A DNA stretch of 64,000 nucleotides from Akkermansiaceae bacterium UBA2381. GTDB taxonomy: Bacteria; Verrucomicrobiota; Verrucomicrobiia; Verrucomicrobiales; DEV007. The translations under genes and the position numbers were made by a program. The stretch spans positions 6,051-70,050 of the forward strand of contig DDSV01000028.1 of the NCBI GenBank assembly GCA_002344215.1, written 5' to 3'. The notes beneath the pieces are model-generated. The model was given only the letters and a program-made list of their open reading frames with translations. It was not told where the DNA came from and did no database searches. Each line of letters starts with the position of its first letter. Within the stretch, counting starts at the first letter, position 1. Positions 32,557-41,382 of the stretch are shown one piece after another.

Positions 32557-33366
32557 ATGAACGTGACCATAGTCATCCCCGTTTTCAACCAGTTGCATTA
32601 CACCCGGCAATGCCTTGAGAGCCTTAATAAGTCAGGCTACCCGGACTCGATGATTGTTGTGGTCAACAACGCCTCGACCGACGGCACGGTGGAGTTTCTG
32701 GCGACGCGCCCGATGCTGCGGGTTATCTCCAATAGTGAGAACCGTGCCTGTGCGGCGGCATGGAATCAGGGTTTTGCCATCAGCACGACGGACTGGGTTT
32801 TGTTCCTGAATAATGACGTTGTCGTGTCGCACGGATGGCTCGAGAACCTGCTCTCCTTCGCCGAGAAATCCCCCGTGGATATCGCCAGCCCCGCGCTGGG
32901 TGAAGGCGAACTCGATTATGACCTGGCCGCCTACGCCGCTGATTTTACGGAACAGATGCAGGCCGTCGTCCGCCCTGGCATTGACAGCGGTGTGGCCTTC
33001 CTCGTTCACCGACGCGTGTTCTCGGCCATCGGCGGGTTCGATGAGAATTTCCGATGGGGTGGCTACGAAGACACGGACTTCTTCTGGCGCGCCCGCGACA
33101 AGGGGTTCCTTCTGGCGACGACCGGAAGCAGTTACATCCATCATTTCGTCAGCGTTACGCAGAAAGCAATAAAGCAAAAGCGCGGCTCGACCCGCGCTGC
33201 AACAGTCGCCTACTTCCGGCAGAAATGGAAGATCAGCCGGTGGCAACGCCTCCGGTCACGCTGGCAGCGCAAATTCACCGAGGCGCGGCAACGCAATCGC
33301 GAACTCAGTCTTTACGGGCATACCATCTGCGAGTGGCGGGAGGGCGGGAAAATATCCTATCGATAA
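32557..33366 (+). CDS. Family 2 glycosyltransferase
   Basis: The protein has 269 residues from the ATG at 32557, where the GT2 fold begins (MNVTIVIPVFNQLHYTRQCL). It has the acceptor-proximal NNASTDGT and the DXD-like WVLFLNNDVVV, then GVAFLVHRRVFSAIGGFDENF and GGYEDTDFFWRA, the usual GT2 catalytic-base region. The C-terminus is strongly basic (RWQRLRSRWQRKF). Such enzymes add sugars to cell-surface glycans or proteins from nucleotide sugars. A second GT2 gene starts four bases after its stop, so they form a pair. Confidence 0.9.
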   Translation: MNVTIVIPVFNQLHYTRQCLESLNKSGYPDSMIVVVNNASTDGTVEFLATRPMLRVISNSENRACAAAWNQGFAISTTDWVLFLNNDVVVSHGWLENLLSFAEKSPVDIASPALGEGELDYDLAAYAADFTEQMQAVVRPGIDSGVAFLVHRRVFSAIGGFDENFRWGGYEDTDFFWRARDKGFLLATTGSSYIHHFVSVTQKAIKQKRGSTRAATVAYFRQKWKISRWQRLRSRWQRKFTEARQRNRELSLYGHTICEWREGGKISYR

Positions 33367-33370
33367 GATA

Positions 33371-34327
33371 ATGCCTTCTCCCAGAGTCAGCGTCCTCATC
33401 CCGGTTTTTAACGGTGAGGCCTTCCTGCCCGCGTGCCTTGATTCGGTGCTCGCCCAGGATTTTACCAACTGCGAAATCCTCATCAGCGACGACGGGTCGA
33501 CGGATGACTCAAACACCATTATTGAGCGTTATGCGGCACGTGATCCGCGCATCCGCTGGTGGAAAAACGAGCGCAACCTTGGCCTGGCAGGAAACTTCAA
33601 CCACTGCCTCCGTGAGGCGCAGGGCGAATATATCAAGTTCGTGTTGCAGGACGACCTGCTGCTGGGCCCGGCCGCACTTCGTCACCTTGTCGAGCTGATG
33701 GACGCATATCCGGAAGTGACGCTGGCCGGCTGCGCCTCGGACATTATCGATCCGAAGGACAAGGTGATCGAGCGGCGACGCCCTTTCCGGGCTGGCATCC
33801 AGAATGGTCGACAGCTAGTCCTGCAATGCCTGGCAGATGCAAACCTGATCGGCGAGCCCTCGGTGGTGTTGTTCCGGAAGGGGGCAGTGCCGGCGGGTTT
33901 TGACGAGACCCTGCCGCAGCTTCTGGATCTTGATCTGTGGTTTCAGTTATTGGAGCAGGGCGATTTCGGCTACCTCGCGGAACCACTTTGCGCTTTTCGC
34001 CAGCACCCCGCTCAGCAGACGCGGGTGAATCGGGACAGTGGCGTCAATGATGAGTTACTCCTGATCCGAAAGTGGTTGGCAAAGCCCTGGGTCCAAAGCG
34101 GGCTGACGCGCCAGTCGCGATTCAAGCAAATCCGTAACCTCCGCCGAAACCGCACTCCGGCAGCCGTCAGTCTGTCGCAGGATCTGCGGCAGGAACTGGG
34201 TGGAGTCTGGTATGCCTTGTTCTGGCTTCGCTGGAAGCTGATTCGTCCGCTGCAAAAGCTTAGAACCAGTCTCGGGCGCTGGTGGCTGGACGGTCAATCT
34301 GTCCGTATAGCCCCCCCTCAGGGGTAA
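33371..34327 (+). CDS. Family 2 glycosyltransferase
   Basis: The protein has 318 residues. It begins with the GT2 pattern VSVLIPVFNGEAFLPACLDSVLAQ, then ILISDDGSTDDS, RNLGLAGNFNHCLREAQGEYIKFVLQDD (DXD position QDD), and LPQLLDLDLWFQLLEQGDFGYL. The C-terminal 90 residues are basic with no transmembrane helix. It is probably co-expressed with the preceding GT2 gene; acceptor and donor are unknown. Confidence 0.9.
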   Translation: MPSPRVSVLIPVFNGEAFLPACLDSVLAQDFTNCEILISDDGSTDDSNTIIERYAARDPRIRWWKNERNLGLAGNFNHCLREAQGEYIKFVLQDDLLLGPAALRHLVELMDAYPEVTLAGCASDIIDPKDKVIERRRPFRAGIQNGRQLVLQCLADANLIGEPSVVLFRKGAVPAGFDETLPQLLDLDLWFQLLEQGDFGYLAEPLCAFRQHPAQQTRVNRDSGVNDELLLIRKWLAKPWVQSGLTRQSRFKQIRNLRRNRTPAAVSLSQDLRQELGGVWYALFWLRWKLIRPLQKLRTSLGRWWLDGQSVRIAPPQG

Positions 34328-34383
34328 GTCCATCCTGAATGGGCGTGGTGACTCCGACCGTATACCGATGTCCCCGTTCAGCG

Positions 34384-34406
34384 TTTGCCCCCTCTTGTCT
34401 GACCCC
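34384..34406. repeat. Candidate right end of the accessory island
   Basis: TTTGCCCCCTCTTGTCTG, then ACCCCG, is a degenerate inverted relative of 32031-32056. An ATGTCCCCG similar to that in the IS481 end at 29558 lies just upstream, and a CCCCG-AAT-CGGGG hairpin just downstream. The similarity is weak but sits at the boundary with core genes. Confidence 0.25.
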
Positions 34407-34498
34407 GAATCCGGGGAGAGAGCGTGGCATCGGCCGCCTATAAACAGACATTCGATTTGTAGGCGATTCCACCCGCAGTCGATGTAAACTGGTTCGCA

Positions 34499-35140
34499 AT
34501 GGCAACGCCTCCTTCATTGAATTCTCCCTCTACGCTGCTTCCCTCCGATCATCGCCGTGAGCATTTTGTGGGTGCTTTTCGTGACAATGTGATGCTGCTC
34601 TTCGGCGCGGTGGGCATCGCGTGGGCACTTGAGATACTCGATTTCTTTCTCCTCGGCTCGCTCGATCCTTTCGGGATCAAACCGAGAACCCTCTCGGGCC
34701 TTCCTGGAATCGGCACGATGTCGTTTCTCCACGGAGGCTTCGGCCACCTCCTCTCCAACACCCTTCCCTTTTTGATGCTCGGGGGGATCGTGTTGATGGG
34801 AGGGAGAAAGGTGTTCTTCACCGCCACCCTAATGATCATCACCATCGGGGGAGGAGCTCTCTGGACCCTGGGGCCGGGACAGACCAATCACATCGGCGCC
34901 AGCCTCCTTATCTTCGGATATCTCGGTTTCCTCATTGCCCGCGGCTTTGTTGAAAAGTCAGGACTTTGGATCGCCGTCTCCATTCTGGTGCTGGTGCTCT
35001 ACGGGGGCATGATCGCCGGAGTGCTCCCCGGTCGGGAGGATGTCTCCTGGCAGGGCCACCTATTCGGCTTCGGCGCCGGGATTATCGCGGCGCGGGTGAT
35101 GTTCACCCGGTCGATCGAGCCCGGCGCACCATTGAGGTGA
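34499..35140 (+). CDS. Rhomboid-family intramembrane serine protease
   Basis: The protein has 213 residues with about six transmembrane segments. FLHGGFGHLLSNTLPFLMLG matches the rhomboid HxxxHxxxN helix, HIGASLLIFGYLGFL holds the catalytic Ser in GASxxxxG, and SWQGHLFGFGAGII holds the catalytic His. The enzyme should cleave transmembrane substrates within the inner membrane. Its stop is 14 bases from that of the convergent recQ. No substrate can be deduced. Confidence 0.9.
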   Translation: MATPPSLNSPSTLLPSDHRREHFVGAFRDNVMLLFGAVGIAWALEILDFFLLGSLDPFGIKPRTLSGLPGIGTMSFLHGGFGHLLSNTLPFLMLGGIVLMGGRKVFFTATLMIITIGGGALWTLGPGQTNHIGASLLIFGYLGFLIARGFVEKSGLWIAVSILVLVLYGGMIAGVLPGREDVSWQGHLFGFGAGIIAARVMFTRSIEPGAPLR

Positions 35141-35154
35141 ATCCACCAGGGGCC

Positions 35155-37323
35155 TCACTTTCCGAAGTCCCGTATCGCTTTCAGGAAGGGTTCAAGATAT
35201 CGCTCCGCCTTCACCTTGCCGACGCCGTGTATCTTCATTGCCTGGCCTTCCGAAACGGGACGGAGCCGGGTGAAAAATTCAAGCACCTGATTCCCGAAGA
35301 TGACGTAGGGAGGAACCCCGCCGGCTTCCTCGGCGAGCTTTTTGCGCACGATTTTCAGTTGATCAAAAAGATCCTCGTCAAAGGCGAGTTCCTCCAACCC
35401 GTGATTGTCCTTCGCCGCTTTTCCGGGTTTGACCATGCGGCTGCGGTCGGGCCAGGCCATACGAAAGGTGTTGTCGCCCTTCATCACCGCGGACCCGCGA
35501 CGAGTGAGTCCCATGAGCGGGTAGGGGGTCTTGCGGATCGCGACCAGCCCGGCCTTTTCCAATTCGGAGATCAGGGCAAAGACATAGGCGGAACCCTCGT
35601 CCTTGAGAATCCCAAAGGTGCTCAATTCTTCGAGGCGTGAGCCGGCAAGCTCCGGTGATTTGGCGCCGGTCAGCATCTGGACGATTTTTCCTTTTCCAAA
35701 ACGGCCCTCCCACTCGCCGACCGGCGTGCGCGCGCAGGTCCTGGCAATGCCGCTGAGGGCCTTTTGCACGATGAGATACTCCTCGGCAGTGGCGAGGCGG
35801 TTCTCGGTATAGCGATCCCCGGCGCATGTATCACAGGTGCCGCAGGGAGTGGAGTCGCTCTCTCCGAAATATTCGAGGATCCACTGCTGTCGGCAGGTGG
35901 TGCCATCGTAGCAGAACTTGATCATCGCATCGAGCTTGGCGCGGTCGCGGCGCTCCTTTTCGTTGAGCGCCTCCTGATTGATGACGAGGTCACTGTCCTT
36001 GAGCGCCGGATCGCAGAGCCTCGTGCCCCGGGCCCGCTCGCCGGGGACGTCGAAGCGTTCGATGTAGCCCGTCCTTACAAGATGGGAAAGGGCGCTGCTC
36101 ACCTGCATGCTGTTTTTCAGGTTCAGCATGTCGGTCAGGTCCTTGATCGTGATCGTGACTCCCTCGTTGGAAGGACCGCAGAGTCGGCGCAGCACGTTAT
36201 AGAGATCGAGGATGATGCCCGCCCCGGGATTGTTTCCGTCGATGAAGAACTCCTGCGTGCGGGTATCGGCGTAGTTGAAAAGCAGATCACACTCGGCCGG
36301 TTCACCGTCCCGTCCGGCACGTCCCGCCTCCTGATAGTAAGCCTCGATGCTGCCGGGCACATCGAAGTGGGCGACAAAACGCACGTCGGAGCGGTCGATC
36401 CCCATGCCGAAGGCGTTGGTCGCGACAACAACATCGTAAGTGCGATCAAGGAAGACATTCTGCGCCCATTCGCGGTCCTTGTCCTCCATGCCACCATGAT
36501 AGGCGACCAGCTTCACGCCCATGCCGGCGAGCGAGGCGCTGACCTCCTCGACCCGCTTGCGGGTGGAGCAGTAGATGATCCCGGTCCGTTGTGCCTCGAT
36601 CAGTTCGTGGAGGCGCTCATATTTTTCCCGGCTGGTTTCGCAGTGGCTCACGCGGAGGCTGAGATTGGGCCGCTCAAATCCGCTGATGGAAACATACGGG
36701 TCCCGCAGTTTAAGCACCTTCAGGATATCCGCCTGCACTTCCGGCGTCGCCGTCGCAGTGAAGGCGGCGGTCTGGGGATGATCGAGCAATTCAAGTGCTT
36801 CGGAGAGACGCAGGTAATCGGGGCGGAAATCGTGGCCCCACTGACTCAGACAGTGCGCCTCGTCGACGGCCACAAAAGCGATGGGGACCTGTTTCAGCGC
36901 ACGGATGAACTGGCTGCTGCGAAAGCGTTCCGGCGCGATATAGACCAGCTTGAATTTGCCCGCCTCAAGATCGCGGAGCCGGTCCGACTGCTCGGCGGGC
37001 GAGAGGGTGCTGTTGATCATCGTCGCGGGCACTCCCTTGCGGACGAGTCCGTCGACCTGATCCTTCATCAGCGCGATGAGCGGGCTGATGACGAGGGTAA
37101 CGCCCTCCATCACCATGGCGGGGAGCTGGTAGCAGAGCGACTTGCCCCCGCCCGTCGGCATCACCGCGAGGGTGTCGCGCCCCGCGAGGAGAGATGAAAC
37201 GACCGGTTCCTGCCCGGCAAGAAACTCGCGGAACCCGAAATGATGTTCGAGGGCGGCGAGAGGATCGCGGATCAGGTTCTTGTCGGCGTCGAGATCGAGC
37301 ATGAATGCTGTTATTATGAACAT
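35155..37323 (-). CDS. recQ: ATP-dependent DNA helicase RecQ
   Basis: The protein has 722 residues from the ATG at 37323, which has GGGG close upstream; an ATG seven codons in is an alternative. Helicase motifs are complete: MPTGGGKSLCYQLPA, DEAHCLSQWGHDFRPDYLRL, TATATPEV, and DVVVATNAFGMGIDRSDVR with QEAGRAGRDG. The RecQ-Ct zinc site is CRQQWILEYF...CGTCDTC, followed by a winged-helix part. An HRDC domain closes the protein (RLRPVSEGQAMKIHGVGKVKAERYLEPFLKAI). RecQ unwinds 3'-5' in recombination and fork repair. Confidence 0.95.
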   Translation of the reverse strand: MFIITAFMLDLDADKNLIRDPLAALEHHFGFREFLAGQEPVVSSLLAGRDTLAVMPTGGGKSLCYQLPAMVMEGVTLVISPLIALMKDQVDGLVRKGVPATMINSTLSPAEQSDRLRDLEAGKFKLVYIAPERFRSSQFIRALKQVPIAFVAVDEAHCLSQWGHDFRPDYLRLSEALELLDHPQTAAFTATATPEVQADILKVLKLRDPYVSISGFERPNLSLRVSHCETSREKYERLHELIEAQRTGIIYCSTRKRVEEVSASLAGMGVKLVAYHGGMEDKDREWAQNVFLDRTYDVVVATNAFGMGIDRSDVRFVAHFDVPGSIEAYYQEAGRAGRDGEPAECDLLFNYADTRTQEFFIDGNNPGAGIILDLYNVLRRLCGPSNEGVTITIKDLTDMLNLKNSMQVSSALSHLVRTGYIERFDVPGERARGTRLCDPALKDSDLVINQEALNEKERRDRAKLDAMIKFCYDGTTCRQQWILEYFGESDSTPCGTCDTCAGDRYTENRLATAEEYLIVQKALSGIARTCARTPVGEWEGRFGKGKIVQMLTGAKSPELAGSRLEELSTFGILKDEGSAYVFALISELEKAGLVAIRKTPYPLMGLTRRGSAVMKGDNTFRMAWPDRSRMVKPGKAAKDNHGLEELAFDEDLFDQLKIVRKKLAEEAGGVPPYVIFGNQVLEFFTRLRPVSEGQAMKIHGVGKVKAERYLEPFLKAIRDFGK

Positions 37324-37399
37324 TTTCCCCGTCTTTGCATCCCAATTTCACCAAGAAAATGACTTTCGCCCCTCCACTCCCGAGGCTATCCCGTGATCC

Positions 37400-38524
37400 A
37401 TGAAAGAGTTACGAATCGCCATCGTCGGTCATCGCTTTATGGGTCGGGCCCATTCGAATGCGTGGAACCAGGTGAGCCGCTTTTTTGACCCCGCCTTGAA
37501 ACCCGTTCTCAGGGTCGCCTGCGGTCGGGAAAGGAACGATCTTCAGGCCTTTGCCGACCGCTGGGGTTGGGAGGAGATCGAGACCGACTGGCGCAAGGTG
37601 CTGGAGCGCGACGACATTGACGCGATCGACATTGCCACCCCGACGTTTCTTCATGCCGAGATGGCCATTGCCGCCGCCGAAGCGGGAAAACACATCTTCT
37701 GCGAAAAACCTTTCTGCAACACCCTCGCCGAGGCGGAGGCCATGCTCGCCGCCGTCGAGAAGGCCGGAGTGGTGCACTATCTGAACCACAATTACCGCCG
37801 TTGTCCTGCCGTGTTGCTTGCGAAAAAGCTGATCGCGGAAGGGGAGATTGGCGAAGTCTATCACTGGCGCGGAGCCTATCAGCAGAGCTGGCTCGTCAAT
37901 CCGCAGCATCCCCTCGACTGGAAATTGCAAAAGCGCACCGCCGCCGCCGGACCGCTCTGGGATCTCGGCTCGCATGCGGTTGATCTCGCTCATTTTCTCG
38001 TCGGAGATTTCGCCGAAATCGATTGCCGGGGGAAGCAGTTTATCGCCAATCGACCGCTTGCGTCCGATCCTTCAAAAACCGGCGAGGTCGAGGTCGAGTG
38101 TGCCGCGCTGATGACGGGAGAGTTCAAGAACGGAGCGCTCGCCACCATCGAAACGACCCGTTACGCGACCGGGCGACGCAACCGTCACACCTTCGAAATC
38201 TATGGCAGCAAGGGGGCGATCACCTGGGACATGGAGGACATGAACCGGCTCCAGTTTTATTCCGGGAATGACCCCGAAGACAGACAGGGTTTCCGCGACA
38301 TCCTCGTGACAGAGCGAAGCCACGAGTATGTCGGTGCATGGTGGCCTCCCGGGCACATCATCGGTTACGAGCACGCCTTTGTGCATGCCGCGATCGATTT
38401 CCTGAATGCCGCGGGTTCAGGAACTCAGGTCGAGCCGAATTTCCGGGACGGAGTGAAAAGCATCCGTGTCCTCGAAGCCGCCGCCAGGTCCATGGAGACC
38501 GGGCAGCGGGTGAAGGTGGAATAG
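37400..38524 (+). CDS. Gfo/Idh/MocA-family oxidoreductase
   Basis: The protein has 374 residues. The Rossmann start is LRIAIVGHRFMGRAHSNAWN; the EKP signature is FCEKPFCNTLAEA; the catalytic-domain motif is GPLWDLGSHAVDLAHFLVGD. It is cytoplasmic (no signal). The sequence style resembles inositol 2-dehydrogenase-like members, but the substrate cannot be named. It is transcribed divergently from recQ. Confidence 0.9.
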   Translation: MKELRIAIVGHRFMGRAHSNAWNQVSRFFDPALKPVLRVACGRERNDLQAFADRWGWEEIETDWRKVLERDDIDAIDIATPTFLHAEMAIAAAEAGKHIFCEKPFCNTLAEAEAMLAAVEKAGVVHYLNHNYRRCPAVLLAKKLIAEGEIGEVYHWRGAYQQSWLVNPQHPLDWKLQKRTAAAGPLWDLGSHAVDLAHFLVGDFAEIDCRGKQFIANRPLASDPSKTGEVEVECAALMTGEFKNGALATIETTRYATGRRNRHTFEIYGSKGAITWDMEDMNRLQFYSGNDPEDRQGFRDILVTERSHEYVGAWWPPGHIIGYEHAFVHAAIDFLNAAGSGTQVEPNFRDGVKSIRVLEAAARSMETGQRVKVE

Positions 38525-38561
38525 GGTTCGGTCGGTGAGGTGACAGGGTAGGGCCGGCCGG

Positions 38562-39620
38562 TCACACAGTTCGTTTCCGGAAATAACGAAGCACCCAGAT
38601 CAGATATCCCAGCATCGGCAGCATGGACACCCCCATGAGGATGGCGATTTTATTGGGCGAGAGCATTTGTTCGATGAGCGGCGCCATCAGGGAAATTTGC
38701 TCTTCCGGCATGCCCATTTGTTGATACATCAGGGTCCAGTTGATGTTCTGCATGCCGAAGATGCCCATGGCCATTCCACCAATGAGCATTAGCAGGGCAA
38801 CGACCCAGGCGGCAAACTGACCTCGGTAACTCCCCCAGGCGACATAGCCCCAGGCCAGAGGAAGCAGGAAAAAGAGGTTACGGAGCATTCCGCCCGGGTA
38901 GATCTGACTCATCCAGGGCTGGTTGATCATGATAAGGCTGGGCAGGGAAATGATGGCAACACTGATGGAGGCGATCGTCATTCCAATCACGGGAGTTGCC
39001 TGCCGATCCGTCCAGCGCGGATGCGGGTCACGCATCTCAAGGGTACGACGGGCGTCCTGTCCCCAGTTGAGCCAGAGCAGCAGGCCGGGAACGAGAACGG
39101 CAAAAACAAGCAGGAAGATAAGGTAGATCACCATGAAAATGGTGAAGAAACCTCCCATGGAGGCCTCGGTGGGGGCTCCGGCAGAGGAAGTAGCGGCGAG
39201 TTCGGCACTCATCGTTTTGGCCATGAACTCTTTCATGGGTCCCATCATCATGATGATGGAGATCACCATCACCACCCCCATATAGAGCCAGCCCCAGGCG
39301 ATCGTCAGAACAAAGGGCCGTGCCCAGCGTTTGAAGAGGAAACAACCGAAGGCGACGACGATCATGAGGATGCCCGATCCTCCGTAGATCACGAGATTGA
39401 CGAGAAAGGAGACACCCATCAGTCCCTGCATCGACTCCATTTCCGCCTGGGCCTTCGGATCCATCCCGGCCAGTTTATCCATCAGGAAATACTGCAGGGT
39501 CGAGAGAACTCCGAAACCACACAACATTAACCCGAACAATCCGAAGAGAATTCCGGTCGCGATGATGGCACCGTTTCGGGGCTTGAAATCAGACAAAGGC
39601 ACGGCAGATGATTCGCTCAT
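38562..39620 (-). CDS. Multi-pass membrane protein, unknown
   Basis: The protein has 352 residues with about eight to nine hydrophobic helices, many rich in Met and Ile (VMVISIIMMMGPM, WVVALLMLIGGMAMGIFGM). Both termini appear cytoplasmic; the tail ends RYFRKRTV. A charged loop between helices 5 and 6 (WGQDARRTLEMRDPHPRWTD) is the longest soluble part. I recognise no transporter or enzyme motif. It is convergent with the oxidoreductase gene and shares its strand with dcd. Confidence 0.7.
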   Translation of the reverse strand: MSESSAVPLSDFKPRNGAIIATGILFGLFGLMLCGFGVLSTLQYFLMDKLAGMDPKAQAEMESMQGLMGVSFLVNLVIYGGSGILMIVVAFGCFLFKRWARPFVLTIAWGWLYMGVVMVISIIMMMGPMKEFMAKTMSAELAATSSAGAPTEASMGGFFTIFMVIYLIFLLVFAVLVPGLLLWLNWGQDARRTLEMRDPHPRWTDRQATPVIGMTIASISVAIISLPSLIMINQPWMSQIYPGGMLRNLFFLLPLAWGYVAWGSYRGQFAAWVVALLMLIGGMAMGIFGMQNINWTLMYQQMGMPEEQISLMAPLIEQMLSPNKIAILMGVSMLPMLGYLIWVLRYFRKRTV

Positions 39621-39679
39621 CCCGCGAAATTATCGAATCTCCGCTTCCGTGTAAATACCGGAACGAAGCACGCAGTTCG

Positions 39680-40216
39680 TTAGAACTTGTTCCGCCACAT
39701 CATCGACTCCACCGGAAGCGGGGTGCGATCATTGTATTTGGCGGAGCCTTTGGAATTGTATGGGGTCAGGATCTCTCCCCGAACGAGGAAATAGATGAGC
39801 TGTCCCACCGGCATGCCTTCGTAGACGCGGACGGGCTGTTTGACCGAGATCTCAAGGGTCCAGTAGTTACAGAAGCCGACGTCTCCTTTTCCGGCAGTCG
39901 CGTGGATGTCCATGCCGAGGCGGCCGACGCTGGATTTCCCTTCGAGAAAGGGGACGGCGGCGTGGCTTTCGGTGTATTCGATGGTGGAGCCAAGGTAATT
40001 GATCTGGGGCTCGAGCACGTAACCCTCGGCCGGAATCTCAAAATGCTCGATTTCGTTGTGTTTGCGGGAGTCGAGGACGCGATTCTTGTAGGTGGCGAGG
40101 TGTTTGCTGAGATGCACGTCGTAGCTGTTCGTCCCGAGGCACTCCCGGTCGTAGGGCTCAATGATGATCTCGCCCCGTTCCATCGCGGCAAGAATTTCTG
40201 AATCGGAAAGGATCAT
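39680..40216 (-). CDS. dcd: dCTP deaminase
   Basis: The protein has 178 residues from the ATG at 40216 (MILSDSEILAAME); the open frame upstream is unrelated. Family marks are GTNSYDVHLSKHL, LEGKSSVGRLGMDIHATAG (substrate Ser/Arg), GDVGFCNYWTLEI with the catalytic Glu, and VYEGMPVGQLIYFLV. It converts dCTP to dUTP, feeding thymidylate synthesis. The tail (SAKYNDRTPLPVES) closes the trimer active site. It diverges from cmk, another pyrimidine nucleotide gene, across 112 bases. Confidence 0.94.
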   Translation of the reverse strand: MILSDSEILAAMERGEIIIEPYDRECLGTNSYDVHLSKHLATYKNRVLDSRKHNEIEHFEIPAEGYVLEPQINYLGSTIEYTESHAAVPFLEGKSSVGRLGMDIHATAGKGDVGFCNYWTLEISVKQPVRVYEGMPVGQLIYFLVRGEILTPYNSKGSAKYNDRTPLPVESMMWRNKF

Positions 40217-40328
40217 AAGGTTTCGTTCATCGATAGAGAGCGACCAGCGGGCGAGCAAGTGGTTTTTAGAGAGAATGCCCGGGTAAAATCCTTTGCCAGT
40301 CCGCAATGTGCGGTTCACGATACGCCGC

Positions 40329-40976
40329 ATGAGCGTTGAGCACCCCATCATTGTCGCGATCGACGGACCGGCCGCGTCCGGCAAGAGCACGGTGGCAAAG
40401 CGTGTCGCCGCGGAACTGGGATGCGTTTTTGTGAATTCGGGGGGAATGTACCGGGCCTTCACCTGGTGGGTGCTGCAGAATGACATCGAGCCCTCTGACA
40501 CGGTCTCCGTGATTGAACTCCTGGGCCGGACGGAGTTTCTCTGCGGCGAGGAAGACGGGGTGGGAACAATTACCGTGGGGGGCACCCGGATGACCCGGAA
40601 AGAGATGGCGTCGACGCAAGTGAATGGCCAGGTTTCGATGATTGCCTCCATCCCGGAAGTCAGGGAGCGTCTTGTCGGGGAGCAGCGGCTCTACGCCTCC
40701 CGCACCAGCGTGGTGATGGAGGGACGGGATATCGGATCGGTCGTTTTCCCTGAAACGCCCTTCAAATTCTACATCGATGCCTCGCCCGAAGTGCGTGAAG
40801 CACGCCGCCGGGCCGAGGGGATTGATGATGCGATCGCCGAGCGGGACAAGATCGACTCGAGCCGGAAGGCCTCACCGCTCGTCATCGCCGAAGACGCCCT
40901 CGTGATCGATTCCTCGGATCTCGGGGTGGACGAAGTCGTCGCCCGGGTAATCGGGTCGATACGAGAGCGGCTCTGA
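40329..40976 (+). CDS. cmk: Cytidylate kinase
   Basis: The protein has 215 residues from the ATG at 40329, which leads straight into the P-loop IIVAIDGPAASGKSTVAKRVA. GGMYRAFTWW and VVMEGRDIGSVVFPETPFKFYIDASPEVRE are family signatures. The usual DTGAMYRA is NSGGMYRA here, a substitution at a normally conserved Asp. It phosphorylates CMP and dCMP with ATP. In many bacteria it neighbours rpsA; here it neighbours dcd. Confidence 0.93.
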   Translation: MSVEHPIIVAIDGPAASGKSTVAKRVAAELGCVFVNSGGMYRAFTWWVLQNDIEPSDTVSVIELLGRTEFLCGEEDGVGTITVGGTRMTRKEMASTQVNGQVSMIASIPEVRERLVGEQRLYASRTSVVMEGRDIGSVVFPETPFKFYIDASPEVREARRRAEGIDDAIAERDKIDSSRKASPLVIAEDALVIDSSDLGVDEVVARVIGSIRERL

Positions 40977-41091
40977 TCACGACCTGGACGGCAGGATCGG
41001 TATCTCGAAGCCTGCCGGAATTATCCTTGTCGCGATTCGCGGAAACCGCCATTCTGACGGGGTCGGTTCAAACCAACCCTACCTATCCATT

Positions 41092-41268
41092 ATGAAACTG
41101 AAGTTATCAGCTCCCACTCAATTGTTTTTCATCATCGCCCTGATTCTTGCGATTCTTGCCCTCCTCGGCAGCTTTGCGGTATTGCCCGCCGTCGCCGGCT
41201 ATTCCTTCTGGCTGGCATTCGCGGCCTGGGCCGTTCTTGCCCTCGGCTCTCTGATGAAGGGTGCGTGA
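41092..41268 (+). CDS. Small two-helix membrane protein (58 aa)
   Basis: The 58-residue frame runs MKLKLSAPTQ, then two hydrophobic segments (LFFIIALILAILALLGSFAV and YSFWLAFAAWAVLALGS), ending LMKGA. Its coding style and lone position between cmk and the Tat propeller gene suggest a real small gene. Similar short proteins with a K-L-S-A-P-x-Q start followed by two helices occur in several bacterial groups (from memory). The function is unknown. Confidence 0.65.
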   Translation: MKLKLSAPTQLFFIIALILAILALLGSFAVLPAVAGYSFWLAFAAWAVLALGSLMKGA

Positions 41269-41382
41269 CCTGCAGGCAGATTACTGGAGGCGGATCTCCG
41301 TCTCCGTGAAAGGAAAGGTTCCGGTGAGGGGCGGCATGACGCCCTTTACACGGGACCTTCTTTTTTTGTAGTTTGGCGGTCT

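Noticed and set aside
35764..37197. Long plus-strand ORF (477 aa) opposite recQ
   Set aside because: It is the antisense shadow of recQ, which has all helicase motifs in the other frame.
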